NCBI GenBank assembly: GCA_030950375.1
Contig: JAUZRN010000029.1
Coordinates: forward strand, 1 to 51,597
DNA from: Rhodothermus sp.
GTDB lineage: Bacteria; Bacteroidota; Rhodothermia; Rhodothermales; Rhodothermaceae
Reading direction: 5' to 3'
DNA: 51,597 nt
The notes beneath the pieces were generated by a model. That model was not told where the DNA came from and did not search any database. It was given only the letters and a program-made list of their open reading frames with translations. The position numbers were made by a program, and so were the translations under genes. Shown here in pieces: positions 16,956 to 26,784 of the stretch. Each line of letters begins with the position of its first letter. Position 1 is the first letter of the stretch.

Positions 16956-17891
16956 ATGAGGGGGATGACCGAAGTGCAACGTGCCTGGCGCACACCAGAA
17001 ATTGAAGAACCGACCAATCGATATGTTATTCATCCATTAAGCTGGGCCCTGGTACAGCGTCTGGCACGATGGGGGGTGCATCCTAATACCGTTTCACTGG
17101 TAGGGCTGGCACTGGGAGCCGGCGCGGCAGTGGCCTACTACCACTATACCTCCTGGGTCGCCTGCGTGTTAGGGTTTGTGCTGATGGTGGGGTGGCATGT
17201 TATGGACGGTGCCGACGGACAGTTGGCCCGGCTTACTGGACGTACTTCAGAGATTGGTAAAGTGCTCGATGGACTCTGTGACCACGGCACCTTCGTCCTG
17301 ATCTACATCAGCCTGGCGCTGGCCACTTACCCGGGGGCTGGATGGATTGCCTGGGCTCTGGCAGTGTCGGCTGGAATCAGTCACATGATTCAAGCCAGCA
17401 CATACGAATTTCAGCGTCAGGCCTACGATTACTGGGTACATAACAAACAGCAGGCAAAACCGATTACGCCAGAAGCTTTTCGGGAAACGATGGCCCGGAA
17501 ACAGGGCCTTGCGCGGTGGATGGGACGGCTGTATCTGGTTTATCTGCGCGTGCAGTACGGTGCTGGAGCGGCTGATCCCGCACTGATGCAGTTGCTGGAA
17601 AAAGCACTGGACCGGCTCTCCTACCCAGAAAAAGTACGGCAGATGTATCGCTTTGTACACCGCCCCCTGGTGCGTCGCTGGGCTGTAATGAGTTCGAATT
17701 ACCGCACACTGGCTATTTTTGTGGCCTGCCTCTATGGCAGGCCGCTGGCTTTTTTTGTGTTTGAGCTGGTAGGACTCAACCTGATCTATCTGGTGCTCAT
17801 TATTCAGCAGCGTTTACGGAACCGTCGATTCCGATTGTGGTTGCGCCGCCAGCTGGAAGCCAAGCCGGCGGATGCCTGGCTGTCAAGATAA
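16956..17891 (+). CDS. CDP-alcohol phosphotransferase (inositol-phosphate or phosphatidyl type)
   Basis: 311 aa membrane protein with about six hydrophobic segments. The family metal/CDP motif is complete in one block: Asp84, Asp87, Gly88, Ala91, Arg92, Gly101, Asp105, Asp109 (MDGADGQLAR ... GKVLDGLCDH). It transfers a phospho-alcohol from a CDP-activated donor to an acceptor hydroxyl. Its operon partners make inositol-1-phosphate and a nucleotidyl-activated product. It is therefore probably either CDP-inositol:inositol-1-phosphate transferase (di-inositol phosphate thermolyte) or a phosphatidylinositol-phosphate synthase. A long C-terminal extension (200-311) follows the catalytic core. The first ATG is used; ATG 16968 is an alternative. 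Confidence 0.88.
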   Translation: MRGMTEVQRAWRTPEIEEPTNRYVIHPLSWALVQRLARWGVHPNTVSLVGLALGAGAAVAYYHYTSWVACVLGFVLMVGWHVMDGADGQLARLTGRTSEIGKVLDGLCDHGTFVLIYISLALATYPGAGWIAWALAVSAGISHMIQASTYEFQRQAYDYWVHNKQQAKPITPEAFRETMARKQGLARWMGRLYLVYLRVQYGAGAADPALMQLLEKALDRLSYPEKVRQMYRFVHRPLVRRWAVMSSNYRTLAIFVACLYGRPLAFFVFELVGLNLIYLVLIIQQRLRNRRFRLWLRRQLEAKPADAWLSR

Positions 17892-17925
17892 TGGAGCATT
17901 CACCATCCTGAACGGGAAGCTATCT

Positions 17926-19254
17926 ATGAGCGAAGCTATTTCGATTGTGCCTCCGGAAGGTAAGCTGCTGGTGCTAACGCCCGGACTGGGTGCGGTTGCC
18001 ACCACGTTCATCGCAGGCGTTGAAGCGGTGCGGCAGGGACGTGCACGGCCCTACGGATCGCTGACGCAGATGCAAACGATTCGATTGGGACGCCGTTCGG
18101 CCGGCCGTAATCCGCTGATCAGAGAATTTTTACCTCTGGCCGAACTCAATGATCTGGTCTTTGGAGCCTGGGACATCTTCCCGGATGATGCCTACGAGGC
18201 GGCCGTACGTGCTCGCGTGCTCGAACTCCGCGACCTGAAGCCGCTGGAAGACTTTCTGCGCACCATTCGCCCTATGCCGGCAGTTTTCGATCGGCAGTAC
18301 GTGCGCCGACTTGACGGACCGAATGTCAAAAAGGCCCGCACGAAGAAAGAGCTGGCCGAGATGCTGCGCGAGGACATCCGGGATATGATCGAGACCACGG
18401 GAGCCAGCCGAGCTGTTATGATCTGGTGTGGTTCGACCGAAGTGTACACGCGTCCGTCCGATTGCCATCGTTCAATCGAAGCTTTCGAGGCGGGGATGGA
18501 AGCCAATGATCCTTCCATTACGCCCTCCCAGTTGTATGCCTATGCGGCTATCATGGAGGGCGTGCCCTACGCAAACGGGGCCCCGAACCTCTCGGCCGAT
18601 GTACCTGCCTTGGAACAGCTGGCTGAGGCGAAGGGAGTGCCAATTGCTGGAAAGGATTTCAAAACCGGCCAGACCATGCTCAAGACAGCGCTGGCGCCCG
18701 CTTTCAAGGTACGCATGCTGGGCGTGCGCGGCTGGTTCTCGACAAACATTCTGGGGAATCGAGATGGCGAGGTGCTGGACGACATCGATAGCTTTCGAGC
18801 TAAAGAAGTGACCAAGGCAGGTGTGCTCGACACCATCCTGCAACCCGACCTGTACCCGGAGCTCTATAGCGATCTCTATCACAAGGTACGCATCAATTTC
18901 TATCCGCCACGCGGTGATGCCAAGGAGAGCTGGGACAATATTGACATCTTTGGCTGGATGGGATACCCGATGCAGATTAAAGTGAACTTCCTGTGTCGGG
19001 ATTCAATCCTGGCCGCTCCTATCGTGCTGGATCTGGCCCTGTTTCTGGATCTGGCTGCTCGGGCTGGCCTGAAAGGCATTCAGGAATGGCTGTCGTTCTA
19101 TTTCAAGAGTCCGCATGTGCAGGAAGGGCATGTACCTGAGCACGACCTGTTCATTCAGCACATTCGCCTGAAAAATACCCTGCGTGTGTTGGGCGGTGAG
19201 TCGCCCATCACGCACCTTTCTGAAGAGTTTGAGCTTTATGAGAATCTGAAATGA
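17926..19254 (+). CDS. ino1: Inositol-1-phosphate (inositol-3-phosphate) synthase
   Basis: 442 aa from ATG 17926 (MSEAISIVPPEGKLLVL). It converts glucose-6-phosphate to L-myo-inositol-1-phosphate with bound NAD. Visible signatures are LTPGLGAVATTFIAG (the dinucleotide-binding start), MIWCGSTEVY, NLSADVPALEQLAEAKGVPIAGKDFKTGQT (the conserved Lys-rich catalytic segment) and GWFSTNILGNRDG. The length fits prokaryotic synthases of the larger type. It starts 34 bp after the CDP-alcohol phosphotransferase and overlaps the next gene by ATGA, so the three are one operon. Confidence 0.95.
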   Translation: MSEAISIVPPEGKLLVLTPGLGAVATTFIAGVEAVRQGRARPYGSLTQMQTIRLGRRSAGRNPLIREFLPLAELNDLVFGAWDIFPDDAYEAAVRARVLELRDLKPLEDFLRTIRPMPAVFDRQYVRRLDGPNVKKARTKKELAEMLREDIRDMIETTGASRAVMIWCGSTEVYTRPSDCHRSIEAFEAGMEANDPSITPSQLYAYAAIMEGVPYANGAPNLSADVPALEQLAEAKGVPIAGKDFKTGQTMLKTALAPAFKVRMLGVRGWFSTNILGNRDGEVLDDIDSFRAKEVTKAGVLDTILQPDLYPELYSDLYHKVRINFYPPRGDAKESWDNIDIFGWMGYPMQIKVNFLCRDSILAAPIVLDLALFLDLAARAGLKGIQEWLSFYFKSPHVQEGHVPEHDLFIQHIRLKNTLRVLGGESPITHLSEEFELYENLK

Positions 19255-20015
19255 TATCAGATGGCACAGGACCCCGGACGGGCATTGTGCTGGCAGCTGG
19301 TCTGGGTTCGCGACTGGCCGGTGCCCGTCCGGGATTTCGGCTAAAGCCGCTCACGCCGGTGGCCGGCATGCCACTGATTCTGCGTACGCTACGCAGCGTG
19401 GCCCTGGCCGGTTGTCGGGAGGTAGTCATTGTTGTGGGCTATCATGGAGAAGAAGTGCGTGAAGCGGTAACGAAACACTACCGCGGCCCCCTTCGCGTGC
19501 ACTTCGCGCACAATCCGCATTACGAGCTGCAAAATGGCCTTTCTGTACTGGCTGCGCGGCCCTATGTGCGCCAGGAACCGTTCCTGCTAACCATGGCCGA
19601 CCATGTGCTGGGAGATGAACTCATGGCACTGGTGCGCACGCATCGGCCGCCTGAGGATGGGGCTACGCTGCTGGTCGACTACCGCGTCGATCAGATCTTT
19701 GACCTGGACGATGCTACCAAGGTGCATGTTGAAGATCGCTGGATCGTAGATATCGGCAAGCACCTGCGCGACTTCAACGCCATCGATACGGGCGTTTTCG
19801 TCTGCACCTTTGCGCTGATGGAAGCATTGACGGCTGTCTATCAAGAAGAGGGCGATGCGTCGCTGTCCGACGGCGTACGGCGGCTGGCCCGGGTGCGCCG
19901 TATGGCTGCGCTCGATATCGGCGATGGTTTCTGGCAGGATGTGGATACGCCTGAGATGCTCGCGTATGCCGAACGTTGTCTGCTGGAGCGGGCCCGCTCG
20001 CCCGTTCGACCATAG
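19251..20015 (+). CDS. Nucleotidyltransferase, inositol-1-phosphate cytidylyltransferase-like
   Basis: 254 aa, start overlapping the ino1 stop as ATGA, which implies translational coupling. It is a sugar-phosphate nucleotidyltransferase fold: GIVLAAGLGSRL (residues 11-22), Lys32-Pro-Leu, then TMADHVLGDE with metal-binding Asp117, and FWQDVDTPE near the C-terminus. The M.DH and FW.DVDTPE blocks resemble the cytidylyltransferase half of the bifunctional IPCT/DIPPS enzymes of hyperthermophiles. Together with ino1 and the CDP-alcohol phosphotransferase this suggests synthesis of CDP-inositol. The nucleotide and substrate specificity are inferred. Confidence 0.85.
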   Translation: MISDGTGPRTGIVLAAGLGSRLAGARPGFRLKPLTPVAGMPLILRTLRSVALAGCREVVIVVGYHGEEVREAVTKHYRGPLRVHFAHNPHYELQNGLSVLAARPYVRQEPFLLTMADHVLGDELMALVRTHRPPEDGATLLVDYRVDQIFDLDDATKVHVEDRWIVDIGKHLRDFNAIDTGVFVCTFALMEALTAVYQEEGDASLSDGVRRLARVRRMAALDIGDGFWQDVDTPEMLAYAERCLLERARSPVRP

Positions 20016-20118
20016 GAAAAATTCAGTTACGTCCTGCGTTCCGAGCGCGCCATCGCCCCGGAAATTCGGGCTCATACGCGAGGGGGTACCCTGCCTGTAA
20101 GCAACTGTTGGCCGACGG

Positions 20119-21714
20119 TCAGGTGTTGACCACCCTGGGGCCGGCCTCAACCACTTCCCGCGCACATCCGGCGCGATACTTTTCAAAGTTCTGGGCAAAT
20201 AGCCGGGCCAGACGATCAGCCATCTCGTCGTAAGCCGTCGGATCGCTCCAGGTATGGCGTGGCTGAAGGATTTCGTCCGGCACGCCAGGACAGCGTGTAG
20301 GAATGGCAAAGCCAAAACGTTCATCCACCACAGTAGGCATCTGGGCCAGCGAGCCGTCGTGGATAGCGTCGATGATCGCTCGGGTATGGGCCAGCTTGAT
20401 GCGATGGCCCACTCCGTAAGGACCGCCGGTCAACCCCGTGTTAATCAGCCAGGCCTGCGTATGGTGACGACGCATACGCTCGGCCAGCATTTCAGCGTAT
20501 TTGAAGGGATGCCACACGAGAAAGGCAGCACCGAAACAGGCTGAAAACGTAGCCTGTGGTTCGGTCACACCCACTTCTGTGCCAGCGACCTTGGCGGTGT
20601 AGCCGCTGATGAAATGGTACATGGCCTGCTCAGGTGTCAGGCGGGCTACGGGGGGGAGTACGCCAAAGGCGTCGTAGGCCAGGAAAATAATGTGACGTGG
20701 ATGCCCTCCCACGCAGGGGATCTTAGCGTTGTCGATAAACTCAATAGGATAGGAAGCCCGCGTATTTTCCGTAATGGAGGCGTCTGCATAATCCACCACA
20801 CGCGTTTCCGGATCAAACACCACGTTTTCGAGGACAGTCCCGAACCGGATGGCGTTGTAAATCTGCGGTTCGCCTTCCGGCGAGAGATTGATCACTTTGG
20901 CGTAGCACCCGCCTTCAATGTTGAAGATGCCCTCGTCGGTCCAGCAGTGTTCGTCGTCACCGATCAGCCGGCGTTTGGGATCCGCCGAGAGTGTGGTCTT
21001 GCCCGTGCCTGACAGCCCGAAAAACAGCGTTACGTCACCTTCAGGTCCTTCGTTGGCCGAGCAGTGCATCGAGAGTATGCCACGCAGGGGCATCAGGTAG
21101 TTCATAACCGTAAAGATGCCCTTCTTCATTTCACCAGCGTACTCCGTGCCAAGGATGACCATTTCGCCCCGTTCAAACGAGAGGTCGACACTGGTTTTCG
21201 AGGTCATGTGGGAAGTGTAGCGATTGGCCGGAAAGCGTCCGGCATTATAGATCACATAGTCCGGCTTGCCGAATTGCGCCAGTTCCTCCCGTGTGGGGCG
21301 AATGAGCATGTTATGCATGAAAAGGGCATGATAGGGCCGCTCACAGATCACCCGCACTTTGATCCGGTATTTGGGATCCCATCCGGCAAATCCATCGATA
21401 ACGTACAGCCGGTCGCGCGTGTTCAAGTAATCGATAGCCCGCTCGCGGTTAATGAGAAAGGTGTGTTCGTCAAGCGGAATGTTGATAGGTCCCCACCAGA
21501 TGTTTTCCTGGCTTTCCGGGTGCTCAACGATGCGTTTGTCAGCCGGGCTGCGTCCCGTTTTTGCTCCGGAGGTGCAGGCCAGCGCTCCACTGCTGACAAC
21601 GGCGGCACGTGCATCGTAGCGAACTGCCTCTTCGTAGAGCACCGCCGGCGAAGGGTTGCGCAGCACATGTGGTACGTGGAGTCCGTAGGCTTTCAGATCC
21701 ATTGTCCCGATCAT
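20119..21714 (-). CDS. pckA: Phosphoenolpyruvate carboxykinase (ATP)
   Basis: 531 aa from ATG 21714 ([11 protein letters not shown]); ATG 21702 is equally plausible. It catalyses ATP-linked conversion of oxaloacetate and PEP, the first step of gluconeogenesis. [49 protein letters not shown] (P-loop plus metal Asp), and the late segment [12 protein letters not shown] all match the ATP-type enzyme, as does the length. Upstream there is a 14-bp perfect palindrome about 40 bp before the start. Confidence 0.97.
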   Translation of the reverse strand: MIGTMDLKAYGLHVPHVLRNPSPAVLYEEAVRYDARAAVVSSGALACTSGAKTGRSPADKRIVEHPESQENIWWGPINIPLDEHTFLINRERAIDYLNTRDRLYVIDGFAGWDPKYRIKVRVICERPYHALFMHNMLIRPTREELAQFGKPDYVIYNAGRFPANRYTSHMTSKTSVDLSFERGEMVILGTEYAGEMKKGIFTVMNYLMPLRGILSMHCSANEGPEGDVTLFFGLSGTGKTTLSADPKRRLIGDDEHCWTDEGIFNIEGGCYAKVINLSPEGEPQIYNAIRFGTVLENVVFDPETRVVDYADASITENTRASYPIEFIDNAKIPCVGGHPRHIIFLAYDAFGVLPPVARLTPEQAMYHFISGYTAKVAGTEVGVTEPQATFSACFGAAFLVWHPFKYAEMLAERMRRHHTQAWLINTGLTGGPYGVGHRIKLAHTRAIIDAIHDGSLAQMPTVVDERFGFAIPTRCPGVPDEILQPRHTWSDPTAYDEMADRLARLFAQNFEKYRAGCAREVVEAGPRVVNT

Positions 21715-21753
21715 TTTTGATATGAATTCAACGCAAAGCCTCAATTTACACGT

Positions 21754-21767
21754 TATGCTTAAGCATA
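21754..21767. promoter_or_regulatory. 14-bp perfect palindrome upstream of pckA
   Basis: TATGCTTAAGCATA is its own reverse complement. It lies in the A/T-rich divergent gap between pckA (start 21714) and hemH (start 21922), 40 bp upstream of pckA, which is a normal operator position. The binding protein is unknown. Confidence 0.4.
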
Positions 21768-21921
21768 GGAAAAGCGCTCCCGATAATTGTTAAACATCTA
21801 TTTAAGAATTGCAGAGATTCGACAAGGTTGCCGGCCTTGGGGGAAACTTCAAAAGAAAACCGGAACTGGCAATCTTGTGCAGGCTCTAACCGGGTACTAA
21901 CCTGAAGCAGGAGTAAGGGCC

Positions 21922-23253
21922 ATGACACCTCGGCAGTTTCTGAAGCTCTATCGGTATGATGAACGCCTGGTACGCGGCGGGTATTTCTCGTCGGCGCCTC
22001 TTCCAGTCAATCCCGGCGAGACGGTCGGCGTGGTGCTGCTCAATCTTGGAGGGCCGGACCGGACAGCAGATGTCGAGCCGTTTCTGTACAACCTGTTCAT
22101 GGATCCGGCGATTATCGATATGCCGCTGAAAGGTGTCTGGCGGCACTGGCTCTGTCGGCTGATTGCTCGGTTGCGGGCAAAAAAAGTGGGTAAGGACTAT
22201 GAACTGATCGGAGGCGGGTCGCCCCTGAACCGACTAACGCGAGAGCAAGCCCAGGCGCTGGAGCGTCTGTTGAACCGTCGTTTTGGACAACCGACCGGCG
22301 TGCACTTCCGCACCTATATCGCTATGCGTTACTGGCATCCGTACAGTGAAGAGGCTGCGCAGCAAATGGAAGCTGAAGGAGTGGATAAAGTTGTTCTGCT
22401 CCCGCTCTATCCGCAGTATTCCAAAACCACGACCGGCTCTTCACTACTGTACTGGTGGATGCTGGAGCAGACGGGTGAGATTCCACGCTGGCCCACCACC
22501 TACGTGTACGAATATGCGGCCCATCCCAAGTATATTCAGGCAATCAGTGAGCGCATCGACGAGGCGCTGCAACGTTTTCCTAAAGCGGTGCGCTCGGCGG
22601 TTCACCTGGTCTTCAGCGCACACGGCACGCCGCTGATTGAGATGAAGGAACGGCGTGATCCCTACTGCTGTCTGATTCATTCCACGGTGGATCGGGTCAT
22701 GGCTTATCGTGGCCATGACCGGCCCTACCATGTATCGTTCCAGAGTAAGGTGGGGCCGGGCGAATGGCTGACCCCGAGCACCCCCGACAAGCTGGCGGAA
22801 CTGGGACGCCAGGGCGTGCAGGCGGTACTGATGGTCCCGGTGGCGTTCGTGACCGACCATATCGAGACTTCGTTTGAACTGGATATTGAAGTGCGTGAGG
22901 AAGCCGAGCAGTTCGGGATTACGCATTACGAAGTGATGCCGGCGCTGAACTGCCATCCGCTGTTTATTGAGGCCCTGGCAGAAGTGACCGTGGCCCAGCT
23001 CCGCTTGCCGGTAACTTCTGAGGCGGCAGGTTCCGCGGGTGATGGCATGCCGGATACCCCACCGTATCCTGTTCGGCCGCTCGACGAGCTGCCTCGCTAC
23101 CATCCACGGGTGCGCAAGACACGTTGCCATCAATGCGAACATATCACGGAAGCACGGTGCTGGATTCCTTCAGAGTGTGAGCCGGTGCGAGCGCAGCCGG
23201 AAAGCACAGCGCCGCCTAAGCCTTCGATGCAACCCAAACGGCCCGCTTCCTAA
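21922..23253 (+). CDS. hemH: Ferrochelatase with a C-terminal four-cysteine tail
   Basis: 443 aa. AGGAG at 21909-21913, 8 nt before the ATG, supports the start. It inserts Fe2+ into a porphyrin. Core motifs are [45 protein letters not shown] with His234, [15 protein letters not shown] and [13 protein letters not shown] with Glu315. The protein is about 100 residues longer than minimal bacterial forms. A tail holds Cys402, 405, 413 and 419 (CX2CX7CX5C) followed by a Pro-rich end. Some ferrochelatases carry a C-terminal [2Fe-2S] cluster, so this tail may bind FeS or zinc. hemL follows after 2 bp. Confidence 0.95.
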   Translation: MTPRQFLKLYRYDERLVRGGYFSSAPLPVNPGETVGVVLLNLGGPDRTADVEPFLYNLFMDPAIIDMPLKGVWRHWLCRLIARLRAKKVGKDYELIGGGSPLNRLTREQAQALERLLNRRFGQPTGVHFRTYIAMRYWHPYSEEAAQQMEAEGVDKVVLLPLYPQYSKTTTGSSLLYWWMLEQTGEIPRWPTTYVYEYAAHPKYIQAISERIDEALQRFPKAVRSAVHLVFSAHGTPLIEMKERRDPYCCLIHSTVDRVMAYRGHDRPYHVSFQSKVGPGEWLTPSTPDKLAELGRQGVQAVLMVPVAFVTDHIETSFELDIEVREEAEQFGITHYEVMPALNCHPLFIEALAEVTVAQLRLPVTSEAAGSAGDGMPDTPPYPVRPLDELPRYHPRVRKTRCHQCEHITEARCWIPSECEPVRAQPESTAPPKPSMQPKRPAS

Positions 23254-23255
23254 CG

Positions 23256-24566
23256 ATGCAACTGTCGCAGAGCCAGGCCCTTTTTGAGGCGGCACAGCGC
23301 GTCATCCCCGGAGGGGTAAACTCGCCGGTTCGCGCATTTGGCAGTGTAGGGGGAACGCCGCCATTCATTGTACGGGCGACAGGTGCCTATATCGAAGACG
23401 TTGATGGCCATCGTTATATCGATTATGTCGGTTCCTGGGGCCCGATGCTCTTCGGGCATGCTGCTCCTGAGGTCGTACGGGCTATTCAGGAAGCAGCTAC
23501 CCGTTCGCCTTCATTTGGAGCGCCTACTGAGCTCGAGGTGCGGGTGGCCGAGTTGATCTGTGCGTTGGTCCCTTCAATTGAGATGGTACGCCTCGTCAAC
23601 TCGGGCACCGAGGCGACGATGAGTGCTGTGCGCCTGGCGCGTGCCTACACAGGGCGTCCTAAAATCATCAAGTTCGAAGGGCATTATCATGGGCACGCCG
23701 ACTTTTTTCTGATTGCCGCCGGAAGTGGGGCACTCACCTTTGGCCAGCCCAATTCGCCCGGGGTGACGCCAGGAACGGCACAGGACACCTTGCTGGCCCG
23801 GTTCAACGACCTGCAGCACGTTGAACAGCTTGTCGCGGCAAACGACGGGGAAATCGCTGCCATTATTCTGGAACCTGTAGCCGGCAATATGGGATGTGTG
23901 CCGCCAAGGCCGGGCTTCCTGGAAGGATTGCGGAAGCTTTGCGACCGGCACGGCATCCTGCTGATCTTCGACGAGGTGATGACGGGCTTTCGGGTGGCGC
24001 GTGGAGGAGCGCAGGAACGCTATGGGGTATTGCCTGATCTGACTACACTGGGCAAGATTATCGGGGGCGGCCTGCCCGTGGGCGCCTACGGTGGACGGCG
24101 CGAGATCATGGAATACGTTGCCCCTCAGGGTCCTGTCTATCAGGCGGGTACGCTTTCCGGCAATCCCCTGGCTATGGCAGCGGGGTATGCCGTACTGCGC
24201 AAGATCGCCGAAAGTCCCGACCTCTATGAACGCCTGGAAGCGTTTGGGGCAGCGCTGGAAGCGGGCATTCGCGAGAACCTGAGAGGACTGGGATTGGACC
24301 TATACTTCACACGGGTGGGTGCCATGGCCACTCTGTTCTTCACGTCGGAACAGGTGGTGGACTATGAGACGGCCCGTCGATGCGATGTGCGGCGTTTCGC
24401 TCGCTACTTCCATGCCATGCTGGAAGAAGGCATCTATTTGCCACCGTCACAATTCGAGGCCTTCTTCTTCTCCACAGCCCATGGCGAACGTGAGCTGGAA
24501 CTGACGCTCAGCGCGCAGCGCCGGGCGCTTGCGCGCGCTTTCGCCGACGACGGCGACGGGGGGTAG
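23256..24566 (+). CDS. hemL: Glutamate-1-semialdehyde 2,1-aminomutase
   Basis: 436 aa, two bases after hemH and clearly co-transcribed. It is a PLP enzyme converting glutamate-1-semialdehyde to 5-aminolevulinate, which shows that this organism uses the C5 pathway. Signatures: [16 protein letters not shown] at the N-terminus, [35 protein letters not shown]-type VMTGFRVA, and the PLP Lys267 in [16 protein letters not shown]. The last 59 bp overlap the convergent rnr gene. Confidence 0.97.
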   Translation: MQLSQSQALFEAAQRVIPGGVNSPVRAFGSVGGTPPFIVRATGAYIEDVDGHRYIDYVGSWGPMLFGHAAPEVVRAIQEAATRSPSFGAPTELEVRVAELICALVPSIEMVRLVNSGTEATMSAVRLARAYTGRPKIIKFEGHYHGHADFFLIAAGSGALTFGQPNSPGVTPGTAQDTLLARFNDLQHVEQLVAANDGEIAAIILEPVAGNMGCVPPRPGFLEGLRKLCDRHGILLIFDEVMTGFRVARGGAQERYGVLPDLTTLGKIIGGGLPVGAYGGRREIMEYVAPQGPVYQAGTLSGNPLAMAAGYAVLRKIAESPDLYERLEAFGAALEAGIRENLRGLGLDLYFTRVGAMATLFFTSEQVVDYETARRCDVRRFARYFHAMLEEGIYLPPSQFEAFFFSTAHGERELELTLSAQRRALARAFADDGDGG

Positions 24567-26757
24567 CAGCCGCGTCGGTCGAGGATTCGACAAAGCGCAG
24601 GTCAATCTGTCGCGTAGCTGGGTCTGCCCGTACGACCCTTACCTCAACGACGTCGCCCGGACGATAGCTTTTGCCCGAATAAAGTCCGCGTAGTGTGTAG
24701 CGGCGTTCGTCGTACTCGTAATAATCGTCACCCATATCCCGCACATGCACCAACCCCTCGACCCACACCCCTTCGAGTTCGACAAACACCCCGAAATTGG
24801 TGACGCTGCTGACTACGCCACGGAACTGCTCGCCTACGTGTTGCTGCATGTACTGCACCTGCTTGAAGCGTACCGAATCACGCTCCGCTTCTTCGGCCGC
24901 CCGCTCTCGTTCGGAACAGTGCTGGCAACGGACCTCCAGTTCATCGGCATCGACAGCTGGCGCTTGCTTTGTGTGCTGCAGATATTGCTTGAGCAAGCGG
25001 TGAACCATCAGATCTGGGTAACGCCGAATCGGGCTGGTGAAATGCGTATAGAAGTCAAACGCCAGCCCATAGTGGCCGATGTTCTGCGTGGAGTAACGGG
25101 CTTTAGCCATCGCCCGCAGTGCCGCTTCTTCGATAACTGGTGCTTCAGGGGTGCCTTTCACCTGTTGTAGTAACGCGTTGAGAGCGCTGGAAGCGACACT
25201 ACCCTCTTCGATTTCCAGGCGATAGCCAAAAATCCGCACATACTGGGCAAGCTGTCGGATTTTCTCGGCATCAGGCCGATCGTGGATACGATAGACAAAA
25301 GGAGGGGCCTCGGGACGCCTGCCGATCGTCTCGGCCACCAGCCGGTTGGCCAGCAGCATAAACTCTTCGATTAGCTGATGAGCGGCAAGCCGCTCCTTAC
25401 GATAGAGACGCACCGGGTTGCCAGCTTCATCCAGTTCAACCTTCACTTCAGGTAAATCGAAATCGATCGCACCGGCTTTCATGCGAGCCCTGCGAAGTTG
25501 CTGGGCCAGTTGATGGGCCTGGCGTATGGGCTTGGCCAGTGGGTGATCCGCACCGTCGATGATGGCCTGCGCCGCTTCGTAGGTGAAACGCTCTCGAGAA
25601 TGAATGATGGTTTCTCGGATCTGATAGCGCACGACCTGCGCCGAAGGGGTCAGCTCCATGAGGACCGAATAGGTCAACTTATCCTCGCCTGGACGCAACG
25701 AGCAGACCTGATTGGAAAGCTTTTCGGGGAGCATAGGGATTACGCGATCCACCAGATAGACGCTGGTGCCGCGCTGATACGCCTCTTCGTCAAGTGCAGA
25801 ACCCGGTCGGACGTAGTAGCTGACATCTGCAATGTGCACGCCTACTTCGATGTGGCCGTTGGGTAGCTGTCGCAGGTGCAGGGCATCGTCAAAGTCCTTG
25901 GCGTCGGCGGGATCGATCGTGAACACCTCGCGGTCGCGCAGATCCAACCGGCGGCGGTATTCGCGTGCAGGAATGGTTTCCGGAATGCGTTCGGCTTCCC
26001 TGAGGGCTGCTTCGGGGAAGCCAGTACGGACGTCTTTGCTGAGCGCCAGTGCCAGCACCTGCACCCGAGGATCACTGGCAGGGCCAAGCACTTCAAGCAC
26101 GCGCCCTTCCGGGGAGGCTTTGGGATCATCAAAGCGATCGATAGAGACGATCACCTTATCACCGGCACGAGCACCGTTGAACGCTTCGCGGGGTACGTAG
26201 ATATCGCGGGTCAGGCGTGGATTGTCAGGCACAACGAGGGCAAAAGCACCGCGTGGATAGAAGGTCCCGACCGTACGGGTACGCCGACGCTCCAGCACTT
26301 TCAGGACTTCGCCCTCACGGCGGCGGTTGCCGCGGGCCGGCGCCGCCAGCCCTACCAGTACGCGGTCGCCATCGAGCGCCGTGCCCATGTGGGCTTCGCT
26401 GATGTAGATGTCCTCCTCTTCCTGTCCTTCGACTTCCACAAAGCCGTAGCCCTGTGGATGCACACGTAGAATGCCTTCGACACGATAGGGACGGCGCTCG
26501 TAGGTGTAGCGCCCCCCCTTAACGCGGGCCACCAGATGCTGATGTTCCAGCTCCGATAGTACTTCCCAGAAACGCTGGTACGCCTTGTAGTCGCGCAGGT
26601 CCAACAGCTTGGCCAGCTCTTTGGGACGAAAGGCTCTGTGAGCGTTGTTGCGCAAGAGCGAAAGAATCGACCGCCGGATCTGGGGACGGGTGGGAGGGCG
26701 CCTGGGCTTAGAAACGATGGATTGCTGCTGTCCGGATGCTTTTTTCTTGCGTGCCAA
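24508..26757 (-). CDS. rnr: Ribonuclease R
   Basis: 749 aa, a processive 3'-5' exoribonuclease. In order: a basic N-terminal leader and winged-helix segment (about 25-90), cold-shock OB domains (about 95-240), the RNB domain with [15 protein letters not shown] carrying Asp282, 288, 290 and 291, and [13 protein letters not shown] later in the domain. The S1 domain comes last ([22 protein letters not shown]), followed by an Arg/Lys-rich tail. Its 3' end overlaps hemL by 59 bp. It is the last gene of the leftward aroB-tamB-rnr unit, 27 bp after tamB. Confidence 0.96.
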   Translation of the reverse strand: MARKKKASGQQQSIVSKPRRPPTRPQIRRSILSLLRNNAHRAFRPKELAKLLDLRDYKAYQRFWEVLSELEHQHLVARVKGGRYTYERRPYRVEGILRVHPQGYGFVEVEGQEEEDIYISEAHMGTALDGDRVLVGLAAPARGNRRREGEVLKVLERRRTRTVGTFYPRGAFALVVPDNPRLTRDIYVPREAFNGARAGDKVIVSIDRFDDPKASPEGRVLEVLGPASDPRVQVLALALSKDVRTGFPEAALREAERIPETIPAREYRRRLDLRDREVFTIDPADAKDFDDALHLRQLPNGHIEVGVHIADVSYYVRPGSALDEEAYQRGTSVYLVDRVIPMLPEKLSNQVCSLRPGEDKLTYSVLMELTPSAQVVRYQIRETIIHSRERFTYEAAQAIIDGADHPLAKPIRQAHQLAQQLRRARMKAGAIDFDLPEVKVELDEAGNPVRLYRKERLAAHQLIEEFMLLANRLVAETIGRRPEAPPFVYRIHDRPDAEKIRQLAQYVRIFGYRLEIEEGSVASSALNALLQQVKGTPEAPVIEEAALRAMAKARYSTQNIGHYGLAFDFYTHFTSPIRRYPDLMVHRLLKQYLQHTKQAPAVDADELEVRCQHCSERERAAEEAERDSVRFKQVQYMQQHVGEQFRGVVSSVTNFGVFVELEGVWVEGLVHVRDMGDDYYEYDERRYTLRGLYSGKSYRPGDVVEVRVVRADPATRQIDLRFVESSTDAAATPRRRRRRKRAQAPGAAR

Positions 26758-26784
26758 GGTATTTTGCAGGTAGCTGTTTGAGGA

